Made by a program: the position numbers and the translations under genes. Shown here one piece after another: positions 1 to 10,528 of a DNA stretch of 64,000 nucleotides. Each line of letters starts with the position of its first letter. Within the stretch, counting starts at the first letter, position 1. The stretch covers positions 641,001 through 705,000 of the forward strand of contig NC_006682.1 of assembly GCF_000091045.1 (NCBI RefSeq), in the 5' to 3' direction. The notes below the pieces were generated by a model that was not told the DNA's origin, did no database searches, and saw only the letters and a list, made by a program, of their open reading frames with translations. This stretch comes from Cryptococcus deneoformans JEC21 (lineage: Eukaryota; Basidiomycota; Tremellomycetes; Tremellales; Cryptococcaceae).

Positions 1-27
1 CTAAAACAAATAGAAAAACATTAGAAA

Positions 28-2594
28 ATGGCCAGTGTCGTCGGTATTGATCTCGGTAACCTTTCCTCCAAGGTTGGTGTTGCCCGACACCGAGGAATCG
101 ACATCATTGTCAACGAAGTTTCCAACCGTGCCACCCCGTAAGTATTTACAGGCATTTGTCTCGTGTCCTTTGGGTACATCAGCTAACATATCGCTTTTTT
201 ATAGCTCTCTCGTCTCTTTTACCCCTCGTCAAAGATTTATCGGTGAACCCGCCAAGACCGCCGAGACTTCAAACTTCAAAAACACCGTTGGCTCTTTGAA
301 GAGGTTGATCGGCAGGTCTTTCAACGACCCCGAGGTTGAGGAGTACGAGAAGAAGTTCATCAACGCGCAGCTCATTGACGTTAACGGTGAGATTGGTGTG
401 AAGGTAAGCTCAGATCATCAAATGTGTATATTATTATTTCTTTAGTGCTAACTTTGAGATTGCCAAGGTCAACTATCTTGGCGAGCCCACCGACTTCTCT
501 TTCACTCAGCTCGTTGCCGCCTACCTTGGCAAGATCCGAGACACCACTGCCGCTGAGTTGAAGCAGTCCGTTTCCGACGTTGTTATCGCCGTTCCCGGAT
601 GGTTCACCGACGTCCAGCGACGTGCTTTGCTCGACGCTGCCAACATCGCCGGTCTCAATGCTCTTCGGCTCATCAACGACACCACCGCTGTTGCTCTTGG
701 TTACGGTATCACCAAGGCTGACTTGCCCGAGAGCACCGAGGCTCCTCGACACGTCGTTTTCGTTGACGTCGGCCACTCCGACTACTCCGTCGCAGTTGTT
801 GCCTTCTCCAAGGGTCAATTGACCATCAAGTCCACTGCCTATGACAGGCATTTCGGTGGCCGGGACTTCGATTATGCTTTGGTCCAGCATTTCGCTGAGG
901 AATTCAAGACCAAGTACAAGGTTGACGTCCTCTCGTCCCCCAAGGCTGTCTTCCGACTCACCACTGGCTGTGAGCGTCTCAAGAAGGTCCTCTCCGCCAA
1001 CGCTGAAGCCCCAATCAACGTTGAATCGCTCATGAACGACATTGACGCCACTTCTACCTTGACCCGAGAGTCCTTCGAGAAGCTCACTGACCATCTCCTC
1101 TCCCGAGTCTCTGACCCTCTTGCCGAGGCCCTTGAAAAGGCCGGTCTTACTATTGACCAAGTTGATGCCGTCGAGCTTGTCGGTGGCTCTACCCGTATCC
1201 CTGCCATCAAGGAGCGAATCCAGCAGTTTTTCGGTGGTAAGATCCTTAACTTTACCCTTAACCAGGATGAAGCTATTGCCCGAGGTGCCACCTTCGCTTG
1301 TGCTTCCCTTTCCCCCGTCTTCCGAGTCAGGGAGTTTGCCGTCCACGACATTGCCGCTTACCCCATCAAAATCTCATGGGAGAAGGAGGCTGGCAACCCC
1401 GATGAGGACACCGAACTCGTTGTCTTCGGTACCGCTAACCCCATCCCTTCAACTAAGGTCCTTACTTTCTACCGACAGGGCCCCTTCGAGCTCGAGGCTG
1501 CTTATGCCGACCCCGCCTCTCTTCCAAAGGGTATCAACCCCTGGATCGGCAAGTACACTGTCAAGAGCGTCGAGAAACCCGCTTCTGGCGACCTTTCTAT
1601 CGTCAAGGTTAAGGCTCGACTTAATTTGCACGGTATCATGAACTTTGAGGGTGCCTACTGCGTTGAGGAGGTTGAAAAGGAGGAGGAGGTTACAGTTGGT
1701 GAGGGTGAGGATGCCAAGACCGAGAAGAAGTTGGTTAAGAAGATCCAGAGGAAGGGTGATTGCCCCGTTGTTGGCCAGTACACTGGTTTGGTCCAGGACA
1801 AGGTCAACGACCTCGTCGAGAAGGAGGGTAAGATGCACGCTGAGGACAAGTTGGTCATGGAGACCGAGGTAAGTGTTCCATATGTTTTATATTTCTTATT
1901 TTGAGCAATATCTGACTTCGTCTTCTAGGACCGCAAGAATGCTCTCGAAGAATATGTCTACGACACCCGAGGCAAGCTTGACGACCGATACGCCAACTAC
2001 GTCCAGGCTTCGGAGAAGGAAGCTCTCCTTCAGGGTCTTCAGGAGGCTGAGGACTGGCTCTACTCTGAGGACGGTGAGGATGCCACCAAATCTGCCTACG
2101 TCCAGAAGCTCGATGCTCTTAAGGCCATGGGTGACCCTATCGTGTTGAGGTGGAAGGAGAGCGAGGATAGGCCTAGGGCTGCCGCTGCTCTTAGGGAGGC
2201 TTTGAACACCTACTTGACCGCTGCCCAAGGTGAGGATGAGAAGTACAGCCACATCGAGGAGTCTGAGAAGGCCAAGGTCGTAAGTAGACGTTTCTCATTT
2301 CATGTTAAAAAGGCAACGCTAACATCTTTATAGATTGAGAAGTGTGCCACCACCCAACAATGGCTTGAGGACCAACTTTTCCGTCAATCAGAAAAACCCA
2401 AGAACGTTAACCCCGTCATCACTTCTGCCGAGATCAACAGGCGACGAGAGGACGTTGTCTACAGCAGCAATGCTATCCTCAACAAGCCCAAACCTAAGCC
2501 CAAGGTCACCACTGAGGCTCCTCAGCAGCCTCCTGCGCAGGAGAAGACTGAGAATGAGCCCGAGGCCAAGGTTGAGGAGATGGACATCGACTAG
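28..2594 (+). CDS. SSE1: Hsp110-family chaperone (Sse1/Msi3-like)
   Basis: Hsp70-superfamily nucleotide-exchange factor and holdase for cytosolic Hsp70. Five exons are inferred at 28-137, 205-403, 468-1868, 1929-2279 and 2334-2594; they join in frame to 773 codons, the usual Hsp110 length. The N-terminus reads MASVVGIDLGNLSSKVGVAR, the Hsp110 form of the ATPase phosphate-1 loop. VIAVPGWFTDVQRRALLDAA and LVGGSTRIPAIKERI are conserved ATPase motifs, and the C-terminal half contains the acidic loop (EVEKEEEVTVGEGEDAKTEK) that separates Hsp110 from ordinary Hsp70. There is no EEVD tail; the protein ends EEMDID. The first ATG is only 28 bases from the window edge, so the promoter is not visible. 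Family assignment is certain; Sse1 versus Msi3 is only a naming choice. Confidence 0.96.
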
Positions 2595-3035
2595 ATGCGT
2601 TGTTGAAGTTGGGGTGTTGTAGAGGGTGTTTGTTATTAGAAGAGGAAGAAGATATCCAGTCTAATTTATGTGACGAATACAGAATCCATGCATAGTTGGT
2701 TTTCGTGTTGTTGTTTCCTATGATCGTCTTAGAAAGTTGGACAGTCTCTTGTCTGTCCACAAGCCTCCAGTACATAATAATAATCAATAAACAGTTAGGA
2801 ACGGAAAATTATGACGTTGTTAGATGCCCTGATCTGATGGTGTGACGCTCATCTGTGATCGGTCATCGATTGTTTGAATCTGGTTATTTATTTATCATCA
2901 ACGAACTTTTTTCTTTTGGCACCAACAGTACCAGCGCCCGTCATTGAATGCTTTCATTCCCGTCATTTATACATATTTTCAACAGACCTTCGATATACCG
3001 AACAAATCCTCAATTGGAGAGTTAGCAATGCAAGT
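2595..3035. other. Intergenic, 3' region of the Hsp110 gene
   Basis: AT-rich stretch after the Hsp110 stop. I see no gene, RNA or repeat here; it probably holds the 3' UTR and the decayed promoter of the pseudogene that follows. Confidence 0.5.
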
Positions 3036-4333
3036 ATGGAAACCGAGCTCTCTCAAGCGGTCGACAAGCTTCAAACAGCTTTTCCGCAACCCGAGCTTCC
3101 ATCCTCCTTTCAATGCTTACCTCTCGCCACGGCTCTAATCAATTCCTACCATCCACCGCAAGAATTTCCACCAGACCCACTGCCTTATAACACTTCTGAC
3201 CCATGTGATCCATATGGATACGCGCATACCGACATCCTCCGTTCAAGGCTTACTTCAAGGATACGCCCTAAGTTTCCACTCCTGTTCAGCCCCGTCCCGG
3301 GAATCAACCACACAGCGGCCACAAAATAGCTCAGGACCTTAGCATCAACTTCTAACTGTCTCTACCAATGTCAATGATTATTCATACAGTCATCAATTTG
3401 GTCGAATATCATACGAGCCAGCTCAAGCGCACAGGCCTTCGGCCCCTGCACCTGTACCTGGGGTCACTTTTGGAAGCACCAAAACGCCTCAGACACATAC
3501 CATCCATGGTCCTCAAGCGTCCTCCTCCTCTCTATCTCAATTGAACTTATCACATCGGCTTCAGTAGGATACCAGCAGTACCAGCATCAGCTACCCACCC
3601 CTTTGCCTTCGAACCCTTTCCCGCCATTCCCTTCTGGCTCCCAGACTTATTTCCAGCCCCAGGCGTACGAGAGAGAGGATCAAAGCCGACTTGAAGATTA
3701 CTCACGATTTAATCCATCAAATAATTTGGAAGTACTGGAACAGGCCAATATCGGTATCTGGATCAGTAGCCTTTTCTCAGCTTTACCGTACACAATCCCC
3801 TCACCAACAGCCAACATACCTCCATTCTTTTCCTCCTCATCTGAAGACAACTCTTCTTTTTAAGTTCCACTGGCTTCTCTGACTCTGCTCCCCAAGGACC
3901 TAAACTACAAGTCAAGCCCATAAAGAGCTACTGAGCAATGGACATATAGGACGGGATGGGAGGGAAGGATAGCAGGCTGCATGGAAGCCTGCCACCATGG
4001 AGCACAGATATGGGACTAATCTTCCAGGTGGGGGAGAGTGAAATGGCACAGGAGGAAGAAAGCGCAAGACGAGGAGGATATGAAGGAGATGTAGGAAATG
4101 AGGAAGATCTGGGTAAGTGTAAGAGCAAAGCTGAGAGACAGTCCGCAGCGTCAGGAGAGCCGGCGATTGTGTGGCGAGAGTGCGGGAGTGGGGGTGACAG
4201 TGGCGAAAAAGAGTGGACGGAAAATGTTGACGACGACAACTCTGATTTGAGGTCGGAAGCCAGTTTGGCATCCGAGCTTGAGATGCTTGAAGAGATAGTA
4301 GAGTATGATAAGTTCAATGGTTCATGCCTATAA
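3036..4333 (+). pseudogene. Decayed Pro/Gln/Ser-rich protein gene
   Basis: No recognised family. Several consecutive segments in different frames have clear coding character but no intron signals that would join them. Segment 1 (3036-3329) begins METELSQAVDKLQTAFPQPE and stops at a TAG. Segment 2 (about 3344-3568) contains SYEPAQAHRPSAPAPVPGV and ends in a stop. Segment 3 (3572-3862) contains GYQQYQHQLPTPLPSNPF and continues with an acidic stretch. Further stops occur near 3934 and 3949. Segment 4 (3956-4333) is acidic and ends VEYDKFNGSCL. The pattern suggests one ancestral protein of about 400 residues broken by frameshifts and stops. A set of unusual introns cannot be fully excluded. It lies immediately upstream of a transposon insertion, in the accessory stretch between the Hsp110 and PP2A genes. 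Confidence 0.5.
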
Positions 4334-4883
4334 TCCGCACTTGCGTGCGTAGACAAAAAAGCAGTTGCTAACTCTTCCGCAAGATTCGAATACATCACTG
4401 TAGAACTACGCATTATTATTAGTGCGTTGAACAACAAATATTTGTAAGCTTGAGGAACGAGGGGCGGAGGGAGAGCAGGCTCCGTCCTTTATTTACCGGA
4501 GACTCTGAAATCTCATAGAAGAGAAGGCCTGGACCATTAAAATAGATGTTCCAGTTTTCTGTTTTGTTCGTTAATAACTGTAATTATTAAGAATCGGAAG
4601 GCATTTGGAATCTCCAAGTGCCATATATGTATGTAGGTTTAGGAGGAGTGCGACAACCTTTGCTCAGCTGTCGCGCCATTACTGTTCACATGGCATTTGC
4701 CTAATAAGTGGATACCGTTTCGCTTCTTCTGCTTACAAATCGCAACATCTGCTAGGTGAGTGGATACCTTTTCTTTCATTCTGCCAGCAAATCGCAAACA
4801 TCTGATAGGTGCCAGGTCCCAGGTACTGCATATTGCTACCCCCGTTTAAGGGGTCCGACAATGCAGCAAGCCCCGGTTACCGA
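4334..4883. other. Non-coding flank of the MULE insertion
   Basis: No coding signal. It contains a diverged tandem duplication with a 52-bp period (4707-4758 and 4759-4811), both copies running from AGTGGATACC to GGTG. The left copy of the transposon target duplication follows at 4884. Confidence 0.6.
4707..4811. repeat. Two-copy diverged tandem repeat, 52 bp
   Basis: Copy 1 starts AGTGGATACCGTTTCGCTTC at 4707 and copy 2 starts AGTGGATACCTTTTCTTTCA at 4759. Both end in a CAAATCGCAA...CATCTG.TAGGTG core. The copies differ at roughly a fifth of positions, so the duplication is not recent. Confidence 0.7.
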
Positions 4884-4892
4884 TTATGGAAT
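4884..4892. repeat. Left target-site duplication of the MULE
   Basis: TTATGGAAT, directly before the left inverted repeat; identical to 8365-8373. Confidence 0.93.
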
Positions 4893-5039
4893 GGGAACTA
4901 TTTCGGACACCCCCCCTATTTCTTTTGGGACACCCCCCCTCCTTCTACTTTGGGTAATTTTGACAGAGCAGCCGATAGATAACACCATGGACCCTGCAGT
5001 GCATCCCTGAGGCCCTTATGCCTGTTATTTACGTAACTA
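4893..5039 (+). repeat. Left terminal inverted repeat of the MULE
   Basis: Begins GGGAACTATTTCGGACACCC and ends near TTACGTAACTA. Its reverse complement matches 8218-8364 almost throughout. Two C7 runs (GACACCCCCCC) lie 20 bp apart near the tip. Confidence 0.93.
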
Positions 5040-5146
5040 AATGTTCTTTTTCGTGCATAGTAAATTCAGTCCTCTAATATTATAAACATCTATTCTTCTT
5101 GTGACATCTATTCCTCTTTCGACATCTATTCATTCTTCCTTCGCCT

Positions 5147-8063
5147 TCATTCCCAGCTATGTCGATCTCTCCCTCGCTGCATTATAATACTATCCTCCTG
5201 CGATCGAATGCTCGCATCCTTGCCCACATTATTCTCTAAGTTGTATTGGTAAATTTGAGGAGATTGGAGATTATTGTATCCACTAACAGAAGGGTAATGA
5301 TAGGGAGTTGGGGCTTCGGAATGATTGTGGAATAATACTTGGTTGTAAGGGATATACTGGGTAGGAGGCACATGGTATTTTGAAGTTGGGTAATGCTGTG
5401 GAGCAGGGGGATAGTATTGTGATAATGGTGGATAGAATTGGGAAGAAGGGGGTAATTGGGGGACCGAGGGTTCAGGAGGAAGATGCTGCATTTGAACAGC
5501 ATGTGACGGATATATTTGAGAGGGGGCAGGATATTGTGACCGAGAATGCTTTTTTGGACGAAGATTGGGCTATAAAATATGTAAGCGCAAGGTCATCGAG
5601 TTGGGCTAATCTTTGAATGAAAGGACCAACTTCATTCGGTACCTCGACAAGATCTTCCTCATTTCCTTCCTCATCATCGCTATCTGGGACAAGAACTCTT
5701 CTGTCTTCACCTGCATTCTCAGCTTCTTGGTTTTTGTCGACCCTTCGAGACGCTTGAACACGCGCACAGTCTTTGGTATAGTGAGTGGAACTTTGGCAGT
5801 GTTTACAGCGCCCTTTTTTTCGCTGGGTCAATCCAGCCCCCATAATTCTTTCTGACTGAGTCAAGTACCTTCCTGAAGGTGCCGACATCCGGTCTTCCTG
5901 CAACACTGGTGGATTAGGGGCCTTCCTTCCCCGCTTGGTGCTTAAAATGGGTGGATCGAGGATAAGTTCTTGGTCCTCACCGAAGTCAAATACATCATCC
6001 AGCCGTATGACTGATGTATCTGGGGTGCCAACAAGTCTGTTAATATGGTCAAGGTATCTTTTGAGACTTGCGGCAGACCCGAGACGCCAGTGAGGATGAA
6101 TGTGATCCTTTTCAAGGTGTCTTCTTTCCCGGACGAAGCTAATGAGACGATGGGCGCAGGGCAATCCATGGGATTTTGTAAACGAGCCACTGCACGGGTG
6201 TGATTCTTCAAAGTCATCGACACCTTCATCGTAATCACCCAAATATCTTTTGGCCAAAGTCAACTGCTCAGCAAGAAGCTTCATTGCAGCGCGGGATATG
6301 GAGCCTTTTAACTAAACAATTATATCAGCACGATTACAAAAAGGACAGAAAGAAGGAAGGAACATACCCGAACAAAAGTACTGGGAATATGTGTAGCACA
6401 CCTCGTTCTCTCGAGCTCAATTCTTTTCAAAATTTTCAACCACTGCTGATCAAAATACGTACTTAGAGACCCAATGACAAGCAGAAGATCACCGTACTTG
6501 GTGTCAATTGATTTCTTAAGAGTTGCGTGCTGACCTTCTAAGCGTGAATTACCGGTTTGTCCGAAGTGAAGTTGCTTGTTGATATAGGCATGTACAAAGC
6601 GCTCCTTGATTTCATCCAAACCCCGGATATACGAGATCGCTCGAGCATATTTCTGACCAGGATAAAGTTCTTCCATCTTCCGATAACCTTCCTCAAGCTG
6701 CTCATCCGATTTTGCATGTACACAATACCGTACCCAAGCTTTGCAGAAATTCGAGACAGCCATGACGATGTTCTCTTCGTCAACGAAACAGGGCCTTATA
6801 TTGCTTTTGACATTTTCTTGAAGATGCCAGAAGCAGGAGAAGCGGTAAGCCTTGGGGAGGACAGACATGAGAGCGTTGATGAGTGCTGGGTCACGATCGG
6901 TAATGACAACCTTGACATCCGGTTTGCCGACAAGTTCGAAGAACGAATTGAGAGCTTGGGTATACCAGTTTGTGGTTTCACGCAACATCAAGATGACTCC
7001 TGCAGTGTATGTCATACCTGTCGATGTGGATCCGACGATATGGAGCATGGGCATCCGGTACAGGTTCGTCTTGTATGTGCAGTCGAAGAAAAGGACTTCG
7101 GGAAATCGGTGAATCAGTGCGCGAGCAGTTCGCTTGGTGTAAACCAAACCAATGAGTTCATCGCGTGTGTTGACAAACGGACGATGGAGCTCATCATTGC
7201 TCACTAATTGCCGAATACAAGCAGCACTTGCACTGGAGCCAGCACGGAGATCTGCACGACGACGAAAGGCGAGACGATGCAAGTCTTCCGATGTCAACAT
7301 TACCGTTGGGAAACGCTGAGACATGGTACTGATGATGGAGGGGAATGGAGTCCGGCTGTCGATCAACGTGTTGATCAGCTCTTTGGCTTCAGGCGTCCGC
7401 GAAGCACGCCGAAGAAGTGCAATTCCAATATTGGCGACAGGCGGATGATTGTGCGAGGCATTCACGACCTTCCAAGTCCAACATTTGTCTCCACCATGCT
7501 CTTTTACCTCTGCCTCTGCCATCTCCCAAGCCACAGCAGCAAAAGGGCATCCATTTTTTACGGTCTGTATAGTCCTAATGCGCACATCTTTGAAACTGTA
7601 CCCCTCGTGTGCAGCGATACTCGTCTCCAAAGATGCACGAGTATTGTATCAATTCTCTGCCCTCTTTGTGAGTTTTCGTTGGCTTCTTCCTTTTGCTCCG
7701 CCTAATAACAGCAGCGAAGCCTTGTGAGGCTGCGTAAGCCTGGACAGCGCCTTTACACTCATCTTTAGATTGGTAGTACGCTTGCTCGTCGAACCCAGGG
7801 GTAGAGATCATCTCGTCGTCGTTGAAGGAGTCAATGGGAGCCTGGATAATGTCATCCTCACTATCCTCTTCGTCGGCAATATTGGAGACTTCCGATGAAT
7901 CCGAACCTTCCATGGCATGGAGATTACCTTCATCAAAATCAAACGCCATTGATTGATGTCCCGAGTATATTTCGGCCTCTGGGACGCGGATAATAGGAGA
8001 AGGTGGGCAGATACCGGGTTGGGGAGAAAGAGGATCCGAAGAGTGCAAATCAGTCGAAGCCAT
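5147..8063 (-). CDS. MULE transposase (FAR1, MULE, SWIM, CCHC)
   Basis: Cut-and-paste transposase acting in the nucleus on the flanking inverted repeats. Starting at 8063 (MASTDLHSSDPLS), the order is: acidic N-terminus; FAR1-type DNA-binding region (YAASQGFAAVIRRSKRKK ... KNGCPF ... NASHNHPP); MULE DDE core with FFDCTYKTNLYRMP, VVITDRDPALINAL, CFWHLQENV and NSRLEGQH; SWIM zinc finger (CSGSFTKSHGLPCAHRL); a CCHC knuckle (CKHCQSSTHYTKDC); and a Tyr/Pro-rich tail. Introns are inferred near 7600 (37 or 46 nt, two possible splice pairs), near 6310-6365 (GTATGT...TTTAG) and near 5570-5640 (acceptor TTTTATAG); all keep the frame. No stop or frameshift is evident, so the protein looks intact at roughly 870 residues. 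The exact donor of the last intron is uncertain. Confidence 0.9.
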
Positions 8064-8217
8064 GATGTTTTCGAATACGTTATAAGTTTCTTAGGAGGAT
8101 GAAAAGTATTTAAATGACAGCAAAAAGGAGGCGCGTTATTAGAGAAAAAAACGCGTTTGTTGTTCGTTACTTTTGTAAAATGTTGCAGTCTGGCGCACGC
8201 GACAATATCATCTGAAC

Positions 8218-8364
8218 TAATTACGTAAATAACAGGCATAAGGGCCTCAGGGATGCGCTGCAGGGTCCATGGTGTTATCTATCGGCTGCTCTGTCAAAAT
8301 TACCCAAAGTAGAAGGAGGGGGGGTGTCCCAAAAGAAATAGGGGGGGTGTCCGAAATAGTTCCC
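8218..8364 (-). repeat. Right terminal inverted repeat of the MULE
   Basis: Reverse complement of the left terminal repeat, ending AAATAGTTCCC at 8364. Confidence 0.93.
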
Positions 8365-8373
8365 TTATGGAAT
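8365..8373. repeat. Right target-site duplication of the MULE
   Basis: TTATGGAAT, identical to 4884-4892. Confidence 0.93.
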
Positions 8374-9442
8374 ACCTTTTTCTATATCCGGTCGCGGTTC
8401 TTTCTTTGCGGTGTGGCGGTTAACAAAGACAAGAGAGATAAGAGAGGAAGTTTTTCAGCCACACGTAACTCGTCATCATCACCTCTAATCTGGACGCTTC
8501 TCCAGCTCCCGTTTCCCTGAAGTCTGGAGAATAACGGAGCCTCATGGCGTTTCACATGGTGCCCCCCGATGTTACCGGCGGGTAATCGTAGTCCGTGGAT
8601 GTAGTTTAACTTTTTTTTCTTGCTAAATAAGCTAGGCGATCGACGATGCAACCAACGAACGGCATTCGCAAAGGACGGACCATGTTTCGGCCGCTCCGTG
8701 TAATTGAAGACTCTTTTTCATTGCGAGAGCCGGCACTGAACGGTAAAGAGCCAGAAGCGAACCTCCCCCACTTTCGATACAACACCGTATATGCAAACAC
8801 GATGCAAAGAGCGGTAGCTTTACAAGAAAATTTGCATGTAGCATATGATATCGTATAGGGAAGTAGAGTTATTTAGGAAGAGGTCGCTCGTGACGTGAGG
8901 CGTAAGAAGGACGGACGACGGAGCAGGAAGGCATCGGTCGCTGAAAGAAAATGAGGTCGTACTCTTTTGCAGGTTCCAGCTCTATCCGCTATTCGGTTCC
9001 TGGATAACCGTTTGAAGCATGAAGCGTGAAGCATGAAGTCTTGGTAAGACTTTTTTGAATGTCTGGCCTTGGCGCAACAAAAGTGTAAATTTCTTGGCCC
9101 TGTATCTGCTGCCTTTTCGCCGGATAACAACTTTTAGTCGTTTTCTTCACCGAAAGAATATATGCTGTACGCTGCTCGTTGAGGATGCAGCCTTTGGTTA
9201 TATTAAGGCTGTAAGCTGCGTTGTGGTGTTGTCCCATTCTTCCTCCTCTTCTTCACCTGAGTTACCATTTCAATCATCTTGCAATATTTTGTCCTTGAGT
9301 GATTGAGAATCCTCCTGTATCACTCTTACCACACCTTGTCACCACAACTACAACTTCACATACACCGTACGACGACTTGCCTCCGTCTACCACATTTCTT
9401 CCACCCCCGTCACTCAACCCAGTTTCTATCTATTCAAACAAC
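8374..9442. other. Intergenic between the MULE and a small gene
   Basis: Nothing recognisable as coding. A short repeated string (GCATGAAGCGTGAAGCATGAAGTC) lies near 9016-9040. The last 150 bp are C/T-rich and look like the promoter and leader of the gene at 9443. Confidence 0.5.
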
Positions 9443-9883
9443 ATGCCGATCCGCAAGACCCCATCTCTATCCAAACTCATCATCCAATTCAAACTCCCCT
9501 TCCCTTCCTTCTCCTACCCACAGTGCACATCCCCCGGAGAAGAAACCCCTGCCCAAACACCCGACTCGCCAACGAGCCAAACCTCTTCACGGAGGGCTTC
9601 TACAATCTCATTCATGATCATTACCCCGCTCGCCGAATACTCCGCCCAATTTCCCCCCCTATATCCTGCCGAGTATCCCACAGAAACTGTCGTCAACGAG
9701 TCCAGCGAAAGCGATGACGAAATTGTGGAGGACCTGACGAGCTTGGTAAGCCAGAAGGAAGACGGACAAGGAAAGAGGTGGGATGAGAAGGGGCGAGAGC
9801 CTTTGGGGAGAAATGCTGTATGTCCTGGGGCACCCAAGCCGTCTCCTATAGACTTGCCAAATGAGTGTACATGGTCGAAATGA
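9443..9883 (+). CDS. Small Ser/Pro-rich hypothetical protein
   Basis: Not recognised. From an ATG at 9443 (MPIRKTPSLSKLIIQFKLPF) a single open frame of 146 codons runs to TGA at 9881-9883. It starts basic, becomes Ser/Thr/Pro-rich, has a short hydrophobic patch (TISFMIITPLAEY) and then an acidic stretch (VVNESSESDDEIVEDLTSL). An in-frame ATG at 9299 would lengthen it, but the preceding C/T-rich leader resembles fungal 5' UTR, so 9443 is preferred. A short C-terminal intron starting at GTATGT near 9819 is possible. Likely a lineage-specific gene in the accessory stretch; function unknown. Confidence 0.45.
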   Translation: MPIRKTPSLSKLIIQFKLPFPSFSYPQCTSPGEETPAQTPDSPTSQTSSRRASTISFMIITPLAEYSAQFPPLYPAEYPTETVVNESSESDDEIVEDLTSLVSQKEDGQGKRWDEKGREPLGRNAVCPGAPKPSPIDLPNECTWSK

Positions 9884-10528
9884 TAGAGAATTATGCTGTA
9901 ACGAAGTAAGTTCCATCTTCCTCATCAGTCTTTGAGATAAGCGCTGACGGGCGACGTAGAGTTGAAACGTGTAATCGATAGAGAGTCCAATAGTGAAAAT
10001 AAAGAATGTTGAAGGATTGTATAATTAGCATGTTGTTGAAGTAATTAGTTTGTAGTTTTTGTTGAAGCACAAAGCTGGAAGCGGCTGGGAAAGCCTTATG
10101 TGTATGTATCAGACCCTAGCTGCATATGAGATGGTGCATAGCACAGTGTGAGAGAGACGATAAGTTGTTGGGCAAGGGGTGGAGACGTACTGACAGTTGG
10201 CTAAAGAATGGTGGGCTGCGCACGGACCTCCTGGACGGAGCTAGTCTAGTCAAGCTGGCTGGTTCCTCAACGTTGTTGTACGAAAAAACCACAGCCATTT
10301 CTGCCTGGGCTGCTCTGTTTGCTTTGTTAGGACCAAGTTTTGTCCGATAACCCATGTCTTGTTCATACCCACTGGCTGGCGCAACTCTGCTTACCCACTG
10401 TCAAAGGCCATACAAATAGTTAAACCATCTATTGCTCGGCCTTGGCCCCCCGCTGTTCGACCTCAGTCTTCCACTAGTTATTCAACTTATCTTGATCAAC
10501 TTCCACTCCAAAGCTCAACGTCATCCCC
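9884..10528. other. Intergenic between two small hypothetical genes
   Basis: No gene seen. The last 100 bp are pyrimidine-rich and likely the leader of the next gene. Confidence 0.5.

Larger units (their letters stand above)
4893..8364. mobile_element. Complete Mutator-like (MULE) DNA transposon
   Basis: A 3472-bp class II element. The left end (from 4893, GGGAACTATTTCGGACACCC) is the inverted copy of the right end (to 8364). The inverted repeats run about 147 bp (4893-5039 and 8218-8364) with only a few mismatches. The element is flanked by a perfect 9-bp direct repeat TTATGGAAT (4884-4892 and 8365-8373). Long inverted repeats plus a 9-bp target duplication are hallmarks of the Mutator superfamily. 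The single internal gene on the minus strand encodes a FAR1-MULE-SWIM transposase. The perfect duplication, near-identical inverted repeats and unbroken transposase exons indicate recent insertion and possible autonomy; activity itself is inference. Confidence 0.95.

Noticed and set aside
381..1346. Long minus-strand open frame opposite the Hsp110 gene
   Set aside because: A shadow of codon bias in the highly expressed plus-strand gene; no family character of its own.
3928..4437. Minus-strand Ser-rich open frame of 169 codons
   Set aside because: Composition mirrors the acidic plus-strand segment; no splice or family support.
6557..7207. 216-codon plus-strand open frame inside the MULE
   Set aside because: Lies wholly opposite the conserved MULE catalytic core and has no family similarity.
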